Assembly: GCA_949825065.1 (NCBI GenBank)
Contig: OX463849.1
Coordinates: 41,413,234-41,477,233, forward strand
Direction of reading: 5' to 3'
DNA length: 64,000 bases
Origin: Odontocerum albicorne
Taxonomy: Eukaryota; Arthropoda; Insecta; Trichoptera; Odontoceridae
Part shown: piece by piece, positions 1 to 10,376 of the stretch
Numbering within the stretch: position 1 is the stretch's first letter
How the letters are laid out: the number at the start of each line of letters is the position of its first letter
Program-made: the position numbers and the translations under genes
The notes under the pieces: model-generated
Databases searched by the model: none
Seen by the model: the letters and a program-made list of their open reading frames with translations, nothing else
Told to the model about the DNA's origin: nothing

Positions 1-28
1 GCGGAAATTGATTCGAGTACCGTTTGTT

Positions 29-36
29 TGGCGGTC
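29..36 (+). promoter_or_regulatory. Possible tRNA primer binding site
   Basis: TGGCGGTC follows what would be an LTR end and starts with TGG, the complement of a tRNA CCA tail. The same octamer recurs at 7,382-7,389 just after another LTR-like segment. The tRNA was not identified, and the long leader before gag (about 700 bp) is unusual but possible. Confidence 0.3.
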
Positions 37-742
37 ATTTTGTGTATAAGTTGAGGATTTTATTTAATAATTAAATAAAATATAATAACCAACTAATAAC
101 GTGCGGCTGATAAAAGCTGTGCGAGTGTAGGTAGTTATTTTCTAAAATTAGAAAAAATCGAGTTGAGCGTAGTTTTACGAGGAGTATAATCTCGAATTTG
201 GCCGGTAATCGGATAGGCAGAGCTAGTGGAACGCCATAGTTTCTTGTGATTGGCCGGGTGTTTAGCAGCTGATAGAAGTTCCTTGTTGCATTGGCAAGGA
301 ATAATTCGTTACGTTTTCTTTCCGGTTGGATAGAGTTAGTGGCGTATTCCGGAGTTTGGATCGCTTTGAAGATTTTTAAATCATCAACAAAAAATAGAAT
401 ATTTAGAGCACTAAGTTTGCCAACTATAACATTATTCGTTCAGAGCCGTCCGGCTGTTTCGCTAATTAAGTTTGACGAATACTAGCTGTCGTACATCTGG
501 TCGGCGAGATTAGTAGTAGACCGGTGTTATAATAGCGTGGCCGGGTGATCGAACTTATTGAATTATTCTATTTTAGGCCTTTAAGGTAGAGTTGTTTTCT
601 TCGATTACATGCGATTGGAATTTCTGGTGAAGGCTATTCCTGAGATTGGGAACGCGTATTAATAACAGCGTGGCCTAGAGTCTTGGGGATTTCTAATCTT
701 TCAGATAGAACTCTCACCTTGCTAGCTGAGGATAAGTCCACA

Positions 743-1861
743 ATGAGTCCTATTGACAATATTACGAGTGCAACTAAGGAGAGATTGATTGGGGAATTGA
801 TGGAAAGGGGAATCACTCCGGGTAACAAACTCCCCAGGTTGCGTCGGCAAGCATGGAGCTACAATCGGGGCCTCGTTCACTCTCCTACAGAAGAGGTTAT
901 ATTGCCTCAAAGGTCTAAGGCACATGTTAATTTGCGAGGAGCCCCGGAATTTTCTATGGAACTGGTTTCCGGAGCGACAGCCCCTCGTTCGGACTCTTCC
1001 TTGCCATTTACCGGGTCTTGCCCTTCAAGAGACTTGGGAATGTTGCCGTCTCCTAGCACTAGAGGTAATCAATTACCTCCATTAAATATCAATTTTTCAT
1101 CGTGGCCAGTGGATCCGTTTAATGGCTCGGGTAGCGTACGTCAGTTTTTGGTTAGGCTCGAGGAAATAGCACACGCACGTAGGTTCGATGTAGACTCTCT
1201 CTCTCCCGTCCTACCTGAATTTTTGCGCGACAGAGCCCTGACCTTTTTCAGGATTACGTATAGGAACCCTATGAGATGGGCTACATTGAAGGCACATTTT
1301 TTGGAGAGGTTCGAATCTGAGAGTTTTATGATAGATAGAAAGCTGGATATTTGGGCATCCAAGCAGGGTCACGAAGAATCTTCCACCGATTATATCTCCC
1401 GAATTTTGGAGGTAAACAGTACACTGGACTCTGCCTTGACAGAGGTGGAGCTGTTACAGGTGTTCAAGAGAGGGCTTCACGTTAGGTTTAGCTCAGTCCT
1501 TGTCAGTACGCGGCCTGCGTCAGTACGAGAGATGGAAAGAGTATGTGCCTCTTTCGAACAAATGAACAGGAGTGGTGAGGTATCACCCCGGCCGCTGCAG
1601 ATGCAGCCAAGGGTAAGGGCACGTGTGTCATCCGTCTCACAGAAGGTTATCGGTAGAGGGCCGACCTTGTTGAGGTGTTTCTTGTGCAATCTTCCGCATC
1701 ATATTGCCCGCGACTGTCCGCACAAACCACTTATCCAGAAGGAACCGGATAAGTCGCCAAGTAATCGCGTAAGGAGTCGTGCCGAGACTTCTAGACCTTT
1801 TACTTTGCTGACGGATACTTCGCGTCCGCCGCCGAGCTCCTTAATTCCAAAAAACAGATAG
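743..1861 (+). CDS. Gag-like protein of the Ty3/gypsy element
   Basis: This is an open frame of 372 residues from the first ATG at 743; the frame is open upstream to 683 but has no ATG there. Residues about 115-265 form the helical gag core (WPVDPFNG, FLVRLEEIA, FLRDRALTFF, RWATLKAHFLERF), typical of Ty3/gypsy and Arc-like capsids. A CCHC zinc knuckle spans 312-325 (C312, C315, H320, C325), expected to bind the element's RNA. A basic, serine/proline-rich tail follows. Protease starts about 100 bp downstream in the -1 relative frame, as expected if Pol were made by frameshifting. It is the only intact gene of the element. A domesticated gag is conceivable but nothing else supports that. Confidence 0.75.
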   Translation: MSPIDNITSATKERLIGELMERGITPGNKLPRLRRQAWSYNRGLVHSPTEEVILPQRSKAHVNLRGAPEFSMELVSGATAPRSDSSLPFTGSCPSRDLGMLPSPSTRGNQLPPLNINFSSWPVDPFNGSGSVRQFLVRLEEIAHARRFDVDSLSPVLPEFLRDRALTFFRITYRNPMRWATLKAHFLERFESESFMIDRKLDIWASKQGHEESSTDYISRILEVNSTLDSALTEVELLQVFKRGLHVRFSSVLVSTRPASVREMERVCASFEQMNRSGEVSPRPLQMQPRVRARVSSVSQKVIGRGPTLLRCFLCNLPHHIARDCPHKPLIQKEPDKSPSNRVRSRAETSRPFTLLTDTSRPPPSSLIPKNR

Positions 1862-1954
1862 GGGACCAACCCGGTCAAGGTAATTCGGAGCTAAGGGGTT
1901 GGTCAAATACAATAGAATTAAGAAATAATAGCCGTAACCTTAGTGCCATAGAAA

Positions 1955-2308
1955 TTTCAAATGCTAGGGATGAGAGACCCTATCTTCATTGTGAAATTCA
2001 GGGCTCACCATTTAGGGCGTTGCTAGATTCAGGTGCAGCAATTAACGTAATAGGTGGTAATCTGTATAAGAATTTTAAGGACTTACGGTTTATTATGTGA
2101 ACTGCTGAGGGAGTTGTTCACACGGCTGATAGTCAGGGACATCGAGTGCTGGGTACAATCCAGTTGCCTCTACATTATGACCACCAAACTGTGTTGGTGG
2201 AATTCCAGGTAGTTCCTTCCTTAGATACTTGCTTGGTGCTCGGTATTCCCTTTTTGAAGCGTTCCGGGCTTTCGCCGAAATTGTTTTCTCATTCGAGTAG
2301 GAGTTAAT
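1955..2308 (+). pseudogene. Retroviral-type aspartic protease remnant
   Basis: Frame 1 reads a pepsin-fold retroelement protease. The catalytic motif LLDSGAAINVIG is encoded around 2,020-2,055 and the C-terminal LVLGIPFLKRSGL around 2,235-2,270. An in-frame TGA at 2,098-2,100 interrupts it, probably a former Trp codon. It would have cleaved the Gag-Pol polyprotein. The frame differs from both Gag (upstream) and the RT piece (downstream), so the pol gene carries at least one stop and one frameshift. Confidence 0.7.
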
Positions 2309-2309
2309 G

Positions 2310-2714
2310 GCTCAATAATGCCTCCATTGTTCCGAAAAAGGATGATTCTGCTCGGATTTTATTGGACCTCGCAAACTGAATTCGGTGACGCAGTCGGACT
2401 GTTATCGGTTACCGAACGTCAACCGAATTCTCGATAATCTTCGAGATACGCGCTACCTCACTGCTTTAGATCTGAGCCATGAGTTTTGGCTAATGCCATT
2501 AAGCAAAGAGTCTAAATGTAAGACGGCATTCCTTGTAGAGGGTCGGGGACAATATCGGTTTGTGGTCACCCCATTTGGCTTAAAAAACATTCCTGCTGAG
2601 ATGCAACGAATGATGGAACAATTGTTCGCCGATCAGGGTGACCAGGGTTCTGTACCATGTTGGTTTAATAATATGCAAACAGGACTGAGAGTCTTGGAGA
2701 TAATTAATTATTGA
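2310..2714 (+). pseudogene. Reverse transcriptase N-terminal half, truncated
   Basis: Two joined frames give the start of a Ty3/gypsy reverse transcriptase: IVPKKDDSAR, then SDCYRLPNVNRIL, TALDLSHEFWLMPL (family LDLxxGFHQI) and FVVTPFGLKNIPAEMQRMM (family FxxMPFGLxNAPxxFQ). After LFADQGDQG the frame loses homology exactly where the catalytic YxDD strand should follow, and stops at 2,714. The palm catalytic residues beyond the first Asp are missing, so it is non-functional. The listed frame has no ATG, being internal to pol. Confidence 0.75.
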
Positions 2715-4096
2715 CTTTATTGATCTCAGGTAAAGGCTTGAGAGTTATAATTCTTGTGTGTTTTTCCGTATCTGATTATCTGCCATGCATACATCTTATT
2801 ATCCTGAATTGTATTTTTTTTTGTTGCATTAATTATATTTATAATTTCATTTCTGTTAGTATTGTATTGTATTTGTGCCTATGTATTGTATTTGGTATTG
2901 TGTTCCTTTGAGGTTGCCTTCTAGACGTACGGCTATAATTGTTTGTGCCTGTGCGTGTATTAGGAAGCCGTACTACAGGGTTATACAAATCCGAATTTTG
3001 CGATGACGCATGCAAATGTCTAGGTCATCTTACGTACCGCGACGAACTCAGGAGGGTTCCTAGTAGAGAGTAATATTGTAGAAGTTTCATAACCAGCGGC
3101 ATGGTAAATAAGTTAGAATTTTACTCGTATTACCCGTATATTGTAGTTAGTTCAGTTTAATTTTCGAAACAACGCCTAGCCTTGCGGTAAGCTCGCCAGC
3201 CATAAGCTTCATGATACCGCAGATGTAATAGAAACCTAGATCGCTGATTAATTAGTACAAGTATGTCACCAAAGGGCGAAAAAACTTTGATTTGTTTTTC
3301 TATCGCAAGGGTATTACACACCCTGATTTTTAGAACGTCTACATATATAACGCGTGGTGACAACTTTAATGTGCTCGGGCAGGAAATCAGAGACCTTAGG
3401 GCGCATGTCTGTATACAAGCGAGCGAGTATACCATGCAGTATTGAAGCATATGTCCGTTTAACCTCCTTCATCGGAAGCGGAGCATGTTTTCACGATGCT
3501 GGCCGTAGTATGAAGTTGGCAAGTTGTTTAAACTTCATCGTTGAGGTGGCGTCATCGAAAACTATTAGTTATAGGTATATGAGGAATACATATCCCCGCC
3601 GTGATCCGCATCATATAAGTACAGCTGAGGGTGACGAGGCTAGTCCCCTCTGCTGGAAATTAGTGGATTACTAGAATCATATGATATCACGGATAAAGGG
3701 TTAGCAGCGTTAGTTACCATCCGCAGAAGACTAGCATAGGAGAGGTTTAATTCCTCATTAATTACGTGTTCGTCATGTGGTTTAGAGTAAACCAATGTGA
3801 GTGATGCGAACACCTAGGGAAGGATTTGTTCATGCCTCAATGATACTGTGAGAATAGCAGGATGAGTTCACCTTTCCTCTCATCGGCATAATCTCTACCC
3901 TGCCCCTCATGGATCGTTCTTCGAATAGAGGGGCCGTGCCGGAAGAACGTTTTGTTCGCACTTCTTGCGATAACTAATGGTATAAGGCAAAGGGAACAAC
4001 CTTTAGGATAAAAGTACAGATAGGTTGTGGCAGGCTGGAAGCTAAGCGCTGCTTGGTGTAGTTCACACCTAGGTTATAAACCACCTAGTTGGACAG
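2715..4096 (+). other. Interior pol region with no recognisable domain
   Basis: The rest of reverse transcriptase, RNase H and the integrase core should lie here, but I could find no RNase H acidic motifs, HHCC zinc finger or DDE core in any frame. Open frames (for example 3,354-3,674) are short and match nothing I know. Either this is a replaced or inserted sequence, or it is too decayed. A dT run sits at 2,813-2,822. Confidence 0.3.
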
Positions 4097-4279
4097 GTGG
4101 TATGGAGAGGGTATTTTAGCCAATCAAACGCTGGGCGATACTTCAGCAACAAGTTAGCGCCCCGATTTGTCAAGTGTGTGGTCACATGGAAAATTTCCGA
4201 CACAATATATGAACTGTCTGACCTGAAGGGGAAAGTGGCAGGTAAATTTCACGTCAAAGACATCGCCAAGGTGGAATAA
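4097..4279 (+). pseudogene. Integrase C-terminal domain remnant
   Basis: The 60-residue reading contains KLAPRFVKCVVTWKISDTIYEL followed by GKVAGKFHVKDIAKVE. This is the usual end of Ty3/gypsy integrases: the KLAPxFxGPY SH3-like strand, then YxL, then G-K-W/F-HVKDL. It fixes the end of pol at 4,279 and shows the element once extended this far. There is no ATG in this frame, and the integrase core upstream is gone. Confidence 0.65.
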
Positions 4280-4781
4280 GGGCTCCACTACGGTGAATTG
4301 ACGCGAGAGCTGCCGTGGCACTTGTGGTAATTCAGTTATACCAAATTAGGTTTCCATGTTCCAAAAAAAAAAATATGGTGGCGCTCAATAGACCATGTGC
4401 TGGACAATGAGTGGTGAATTTTTGCTGATAGCATAGCGTTTGTATGCGCGTCTTTTGATAGAGCGTCGACGCTCACCTCCTCATGATGTCACATTGGATA
4501 CATCCTTACCAATTCCTTATCCTGTTCTGTCAAGGGTCGCTCACCTGGCACGAGGTCGTATAGGTTGAATGGAAGGCAGCTCCATGATAGGGAATGAGTG
4601 GGGTTGCTACAGGGGTTTGGGAAGTGCTGCTGGGAAGTATGAATGAAAGGGATTTGGTGCGTGCTTTGGTGGGGGGGGCTTTCGATGGGATATCCTTTAA
4701 TTGTGAGGCTTCGGCCAATGATTTTTTTTTTTTTTTTGTTGTTTTGTATATTTTTTTTATTGTAACTGTCAGTCCGGTCTA
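4280..4781. other. Non-coding stretch after pol
   Basis: There is no gene here. It holds an A-run near 4,360-4,371 that could be a remnant polypurine tract, a G-run at 4,671-4,677 and a T-run at 4,723-4,738. The 3' LTR start is not evident. Confidence 0.3.
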
Positions 4782-5545
4782 GGTGGGCAGGCGTCCGCGA
4801 CGCCATCGGTACACGGAGGTGCATAGTATGATATGACTACGTCATGCACATCTTGGCTCCGCCCGTTGGTTCTGCGGCCGTCGCACCGATGACAGAGGTG
4901 GGCGCTCGCGGCACCATTGGTACCAGGACCTCCATAGTAGTGTGTATGGACTCCGCCCTTTGGGTCCGCAGGCGTCACACTGGTGACAAAGGTTTTATTG
5001 TCAGTCCGGTCCAGGTGGGCAGGCGTCCGTGGCGCCATCGGTACCCGGACGTAGGTAGCATGGTGTGGGGACATCATGCGTATCTTGGGTCCGCCCGTTG
5101 GTTCTGCGGCCGTCGCACCGACGACTTAGGTGGGCGCTCGTGGGCACCATTGGGACAAGGACGACCGTAGTTTTGTGCGTGGACAACATGTACAACTTGG
5201 CTCCGCCCTTTGGGTCCGCGGGTGTCGCACTGGTGACAACGGTTGTGGAGTAGGCTCCAACCAATCAGCGAAAGGCTTACGGATGGCCTATATACATCCA
5301 GTAGGGGGCTTACGGATGGCCTATATACATCCAGTGGAGGCTTACGGATGGCCTATATACATCCAGTGGGGGTTGTTGAGTGTGACTCCAACCATGGGCG
5401 TCATGAACCCAAATTTGCATGTGCTCCCGGTCTAGGTGGACGCTCATGGCACCGTCGGTGCCCGGATAACCATGGTATTTTATGGATCATGCGAGTTTTG
5501 GCACCGTCCGTGATGTGTGTGGGCGTCGCACTGACGACTCTGGCT
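4782..5545 (+). repeat. GC-rich tandem array, 115/117-bp half units in a 232-bp unit
   Basis: The phase marker GGTGGGC/GGTGGAC recurs at 4,782, 4,897, 5,014, 5,129 and 5,435. Consecutive units alternate in type (CAGGCGTCCG versus GCTCGTGG after the marker), so the real period is 232 bp made of two diverged half units. The fifth, more diverged copy (5,435-5,545) is separated from the others by 190 bp that contain a different 33-bp repeat. Each unit carries CACCATTGG or CGCCATCGG and CTCCGCCCTTTGGG blocks. The many open frames across it in all phases are by-products of GC-rich repetition, not genes. Confidence 0.85.
5274..5370 (+). repeat. 33-bp direct repeat, three copies
   Basis: GGCTTACGGATGGCCTATAT followed by ACATCCAGT starts at 5,274, 5,307 and 5,339 (periods 33 and 32) with almost no divergence. 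It sits inside the 190-bp interruption of the 115/117-bp array, between the two related words CTCCAACCAATC and CTCCAACCATGG. It is recent because the copies are nearly identical. Confidence 0.9.
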
Positions 5546-6489
5546 AGCACGAGAATTGGCACTAAAGGGATGACGATCCCCGAGGTGATGATATTATAAA
5601 CACATATTTGCTGTATTGTATAACCAAGTGTAACTGTTTCTTGTCAGTTTTTAGACCTGGAGGAGGCCTATAGTCAGATGTCGCCCCTATGAGTGGTGTC
5701 TCAGGGCCGTGTAATGGAAAATCGTATGTTAAATGTGTCTTATATAGTCTCATTATTGATATATCGCCAGACTTGTATCTTGCAATATCAAAGATCACCA
5801 GACAAGCGGGAGGAAACTCACCTTGCTTCCTTAATTTAAGTGATTAGGTTAGGAAACTAAATCAGTGCCCCTAAAAGTGCAGACTATCGGATCCGGTTCT
5901 GGGGAAGCCGTTGTGAACTAACATAATTACTATTAAGTAACTTGATCTGTTTTTGGGCATTACTCTTGTGAGTGTGTTGCCTTTGTAATCTTAAATGTTT
6001 GTACATTTTTCTATTGTAAATTAATAAGAATTATTATGTGTAACCATGCTGTAGAGAAGGCGATAGTATCTGTTCTTGAACATTACTCTTGTGACTGTTT
6101 TGTCTTGTTATCCTAAATGTTGTATGTTTCTTTTTTTTGTAAAAATAATAATAAGACTTATTATGTGTAACCATGTTGAGGGGAAGGCGATAATTGATGT
6201 TCTCCTGTATTGTGCCTTGCTCTATAAAATGTTTAACTGTTTCCAGGTGTTCTTAGATAGGGAAGCCCTGAGAGTTAGTTTTTCGTGGTTTCCTACTCTT
6301 TCGCAAATGCAGGGGCTTATTAAATCGTCCACGAGCGTATCCGGCATGACCCAGTAACGTCATGCCCTTTAGCATAGTATCTAATCCTTGTTTCGGCAAG
6401 CAGGTGTATGACCAATTGACACAGGGCCGTAATCAGTACTTAAATTATTATTTTTTTTTAATATTTTTTTTTCTTTTCGGTAACATAAA
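5546..6489. other. Non-coding; includes a two-copy 127-bp direct repeat (about 5,939-6,195)
   Basis: ATTACTCTTGTGA, TCTTAAATGTTTGT and TTATTATGTGTAACCATG recur about 127 bp apart (the last at 6,031 and 6,158), giving an old tandem duplication. There is no coding sequence. T-runs lie near 6,451-6,475. Confidence 0.5.
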
Positions 6490-6496
6490 ATGGAGT

Positions 6497-7381
6497 GTCA
6501 GGACTTGGGTACGGCCGACCAATTAGTTTATTGTAGTTAAAAATAACCATTAAAAATAGCGAACCGGGACAGTCAAAGGGAGATCTTGCGTCATTTTCGA
6601 GAAGGATTGCTTCCTATTGTTTCAAGCTTAACTGCCTCGAGTGGCTGGCTTTGTCGTCCCGTTTGTATAGAAATACACGACACTTTATGAGGATCGGCAA
6701 TTAGTGTTCCGTCTTACGATCTGATTTATTGCAGTCACAGATAACTATTGTTACTAAGAAAAGAAATAAAACTTTGCGCAAGATATATTTCAGAGGGTGT
6801 ATGCGCTTTTATGACCGCGATTGTTATGCGAGAAAGAAAAAAGGGGTCAAAAAATTTCTCTTCTCCTTTCTAAAGAAATACGTCGCGCTTAATTTATTGC
6901 GGACATAGTTAAATATGGATTCAACGGTAAGAAGACAAAAAAAAACACTTCACTCGAGATACATTTCAAAAGAAGTGACTATTGTCCCTTAAGCAATTTT
7001 AAGTGTCGCCTTTAGGGTTACCGGATGTTATACAAAAGGGATTCTCGACTTAATTACGCTGTGAAAGTTTAAATATACTATTCATTGGCAAAATAACGTC
7101 CGGCCGGACAAAAAAGATTTATGATTTTTTTAACGGTCGCGAGCAACTTTCTAAAGAGTTCCAAAATGGCGGAGCTTGGGGAGATCCCTTAAATAAAGGA
7201 ACCGCGATCTCCCCACAATCTTCCTCGCCACGAAGTTATCAAGTCAACATCATTCTCGTCTTGACGCTGTTCGCGAACTTGAACAAGCTTTTCTCACATT
7301 TGATTGTTCATTCTTATTTGATACAATTTGTCCGGTAAATTCTGGAGGAACTGAGTCGTGTGGGTGTATTACGGCACGAAT
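6497..7381 (+). mobile_element. LTR-like segment (possible solo or 3' LTR)
   Basis: The segment begins TGTCAGGACTTGGG. A TTAAATAAAG promoter-like box lies at about 7,189, followed by a CG-containing transcribed region (CTTCCTCGCCACGAAG). It ends just before TTGGCGGTCGCCAA at 7,381, which shares the octamer TGGCGGTC with the PBS-like site at 29-36. This fits an LTR followed by a primer binding site. No second copy exists in the window for comparison, and no terminal CA was seen, so both edges are guesses. Confidence 0.3.
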
Positions 7382-7389
7382 TGGCGGTC

Positions 7390-8400
7390 GCCAACCACTG
7401 AGGGAATTTCTTCACATCAGCGGCCCTGTAGTAACAGTATAAGGTCAGAGGGCCATATACGAGTCGACCTGGTCATACACTTGAAGCGGATCTGGGATAA
7501 TACATTTTGTCCTGTATTGGAGTAAGATCAACCTTATTTATCCTCTTTTGCTTGTCATTTTATGGTGATATCTGAGTATTCTAGAGATTGGCGAGATCTA
7601 ATCTTTGAGAATTGACACATTCCCGCAACGGACTGTTGTGTGATTACCCCTGATAATAAATTACTTCGACTGCCTGTCCATCTGAAAGGTTAGCGGAGTA
7701 GCAGAGAGAAATCTGCCCATTTGATTTTCCTGACGGAGTATCAGCTCGTCAGGATTAAATATATAACCTATTAACAGCAAATATGTGTTTCATTATGTAT
7801 TTATACCTACCCAAGCACTGACGAATGCCTACCTCTTCCCACGACATCTTGAGATCTTATTGAGCCTTGTTTTACCTATACTGAGCTACCGGAGTAAGAG
7901 TCATACATTGTAACATCCAGGCTTTTAGTAATCCAACTTAATTAATTAAAGGGCAAAAAGTCTGAAATTTGATAAAAATAAATTACAATGTCTTTAAACC
8001 TCCACAACGTTAATGCCTTAACTATAAACAACATATACAAGAAATCATCCTCGATTCTATGTACCAACTTACAGAATTAATGTGATGGTTAGATAGATAC
8101 CCAGTGAGGTGCAGTTTAGAGATATTGAACCAATTAAGTGACACAGTGGATGTACCCGTAGTTTCTGCACCGCCTAGCACTATGAGAAGAATCTTTCCCT
8201 GTATTAATATGAATGAGAAATCCGACTCATATTGTAACAGGAGAAATCCGTATAAATATAATTTGAACCAATTTTGTTGGAATTATTTATTTCATTATAT
8301 GTTATCCTTCAATACCCCAGTAGCAAAATACGGCAATTATACGTATCCTCAACAATTAAATTTACTCGTTGTTTTTTATGATTAATATTTACTAGTTGCA
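7390..8400. other. Non-coding; one short dispersed-repeat match at 7,983-8,035
   Basis: No gene is seen. The words AATTACAATG, CTTTAAAC, TCCACA and GTTAATGCCT at 7,983-8,035 match 27,021-27,062, so they are part of a dispersed repeat that elsewhere adjoins a Penelope-like terminal sequence. The rest shows nothing I recognise. Confidence 0.3.
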
Positions 8401-8402
8401 AC

Positions 8403-8464
8403 CCGTGAAATATTCACGGAAGTAAATAAATTCTACATTTATGAAAATATATATTCATAAATGT
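8403..8464. repeat. Two adjacent short palindromes
   Basis: CCGTGAA-ata-TTCACGG (8,403-8,419) is followed by ACATTTATGAA...TTCATAAATGT (8,435-8,464). Both could form hairpins. The preceding ACTAGTTGCAACC looks like the edge of a repeat, but no partner exists in the window. Confidence 0.5.
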
Positions 8465-9434
8465 AAAATTTGTTTATATAAATCATTTATACATCGTCCC
8501 CTTTTACACCGGTTCAAAAATTGTTAGCTAGGTATTTAAAATTCGTTCAGTATCACGGACCCACCGAGATTCAAATTTCGAATTACTTTCGGATAGAATC
8601 CAAGTATTCCTCTCTCGCTCTCTTGTATTCAAAATTAAATTCTCGTATTCTTTCTTTGGCGACAGCCATATGGGTTTTGGCCTATTTATACTATGATTTT
8701 CTCCGAAGAGGGACAAGAGCAAACACGATTATACGTCGTAGAAACGATTTGTCTTATTCTATATTTTTTATGTTATTCTCTATTCTACATCTTATAATAT
8801 AATCGATGCTTACACGTTTATAAATATTCTCCCTCGTAAATATCTCAGTCTACTTTTTCATTTGATCTCCAATCTTGTCGTCCATAGTAAATTATTTATC
8901 AATCCTTTGAATCTATCTACAAAAACTGGACTTCTTACGTGCCCAAGGCACATGTCGCTTCATATGGTTTTGTCGAAGATGCCTCGCGATTCTTCGCTGC
9001 ATCGGTGTTGGATCTACCTTCCTCACTATTTATAGTGAATCTTGAAATCAGAAATCGTTAGTATTACTCGTATGTTTAAATTTATAAAATTAACGATGCA
9101 TTTAGTTTTCTTTCAAAATTTTACTGATGATTTGACTTTGTTTATTGTTTTGACAATTCCATAAACTTTGTTTTATTTTTTATCTCAGTTACGCGTAAAA
9201 AAAATGAAAGCTTACTTATACACACCTTTTTATTATTTCTGTGTCTTTGGATCGTTATACGAGGATTTCACCATTTGTAGCGAATATTCCAGTTTTTTTT
9301 TCATTTTGTTTGCAATCATTTTCCTTGACTTTCTTAATCGATTCATAATACTTCTTAGTATCTAACAATTCACATCTGCATAAATGTTTATATTTATTAC
9401 TATATTCGCACTAAATATTATCCAGGCTATGTTA
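8465..9434. other. AT-rich non-coding stretch
   Basis: Only short open frames occur (for example 8,521-8,802), with no recognisable protein features. Several T-rich tracts are present. Confidence 0.3.
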
Positions 9435-9436
9435 TA

Positions 9437-10374
9437 CTATGCGTATCCAAAAAGTAAGTGTACTGAGGCTCTCAAGATCTGATGGATTTTATTTTCGACA
9501 TGTTGGCTACACTTCCGTGTAGCCAGACCCTTTCCCTCCGCAACGAGACCAGTTTGAGGTCAGTACGTTGAGAAGTGTCGACGCGACAGCACGTTTCGTG
9601 AAAAAATTCAATCCAATATCCCGCCAAGTGCTAAATACGCGGCGTCATCCGTTATCTCGTTTGGAAGGGAAAACCTCCGGTTGAGGTCTATAATGAGGTG
9701 AAAACTGCATATGGTGATAAATCTATGAATCGTACGAGTGTGTACAAGTGGTGTCGCGAGTTTAAAAACAGTCACGTCACACCTCTTCACCCTCCGTCAA
9801 AAAGTTCAAAACCACCATTTCAGCCAAGAAAATTATGGCATCCGTGTTTTGGGACTGTCAAGGCATAATTTTAATTGAATATATGCCTCAACGGGAGACC
9901 ATCAACTGTGCAAGATACTGTGAGATCCTAAAAAAATTGCGGAGGGCGATTCAGAACAAGAGGAGAGGCCTGCTGCTCGACAATGCCAGACCACACACGG
10001 CCAACGCCACGAAGGAACTGCTCGCCTCGTTTAAATGGGATGTCCTGAACCATCCCGCGCATCCCCCTGACCTAGCACCTTCAGATTACTATCTCTTTAC
10101 CTCCCTGAAGCTGCACATGGGTGGAAAAAGGTTTTCATCCGACGAGGAGGTAAAGGAGGAGGTGGAGAAATGGATGGAGGGGTTGGCGGGAAACTACTTC
10201 GAGGAAGGCATCAAAAAGTTGATACCCCGCTTCACCACATGCAATGAGAGGAAGGGCGACTATGTCGAAAAATAGCTTACATATGTACTACGGTAACCAC
10301 GTATTTTTTTTGTTTAAATAAAAAAAATTGTAACCTACAAAAATTCAGTACACTTACTTTCTGGATATGCCTCG
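9437..10374 (+). mobile_element. Mariner family copy A, internally deleted
   Basis: The right end AGTACACTTACTTTCTGGAT and the left end ATCC-AAAAGTAAGTGTACTG are inverted repeats, with flanking TA at 9,435-9,436 and 10,375-10,376. This is the same family as copies B (25,711), C (30,832), D (36,830) and E (42,697). About 400 bp between the first helix-turn-helix and the catalytic core are missing (junction near 9,771). The start codon region is also mutated, so the copy is non-autonomous. The left outer TIR bases (CTATGCG instead of CGAGGCG) are decayed. Confidence 0.85.
9835..10275 (+). pseudogene. Mariner transposase C-terminal half (copy A)
   Basis: 146 residues cover the second half of a D34D mariner transposase: MASVFWDCQGIILIEYMP, LLLDNARPHTA (second Asp; the usual His before it is Leu here), and 34 residues later PSDYYLFTSLK (third Asp). 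It ends with IKKLIPRFTTC and a stop. A 21-nt in-frame loss precedes the DNARPH motif compared with copies B and C. The N-terminal DNA-binding domain and the first catalytic Asp are absent from this frame. Confidence 0.8.
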
Positions 10375-10376
10375 TA

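Larger units (their letters stand above)
1..4350 (+). mobile_element. Degenerate Ty3/gypsy-type LTR retrotransposon
   Basis: The order gag, aspartic protease, reverse transcriptase, integrase C-terminus on one strand is the Ty3/gypsy order. Gag is open. Protease lies in another frame with an in-frame stop, and reverse transcriptase lies in a third frame and stops before its catalytic YxDD box. RNase H and the integrase core are not visible. A PBS-like TGGCGGTC at 29-36 suggests that the 5' LTR ends at about position 27, so most of that LTR lies outside the window. The 3' boundary is not resolved; an LTR-like segment at 6,497-7,381 may or may not belong to it. The element cannot be autonomous as it stands. 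Confidence 0.75.

Noticed and set aside
2711..2911. 66-codon hydrophobic ORF resembling a small membrane protein
   Set aside because: A T-rich low-complexity stretch reads as Phe/Leu/Ile by chance; no context supports it.
4489..5599. Several overlapping ORFs of 87-118 codons on both strands
   Set aside because: They follow the GC-rich tandem repeat in all frames and show no protein family features.
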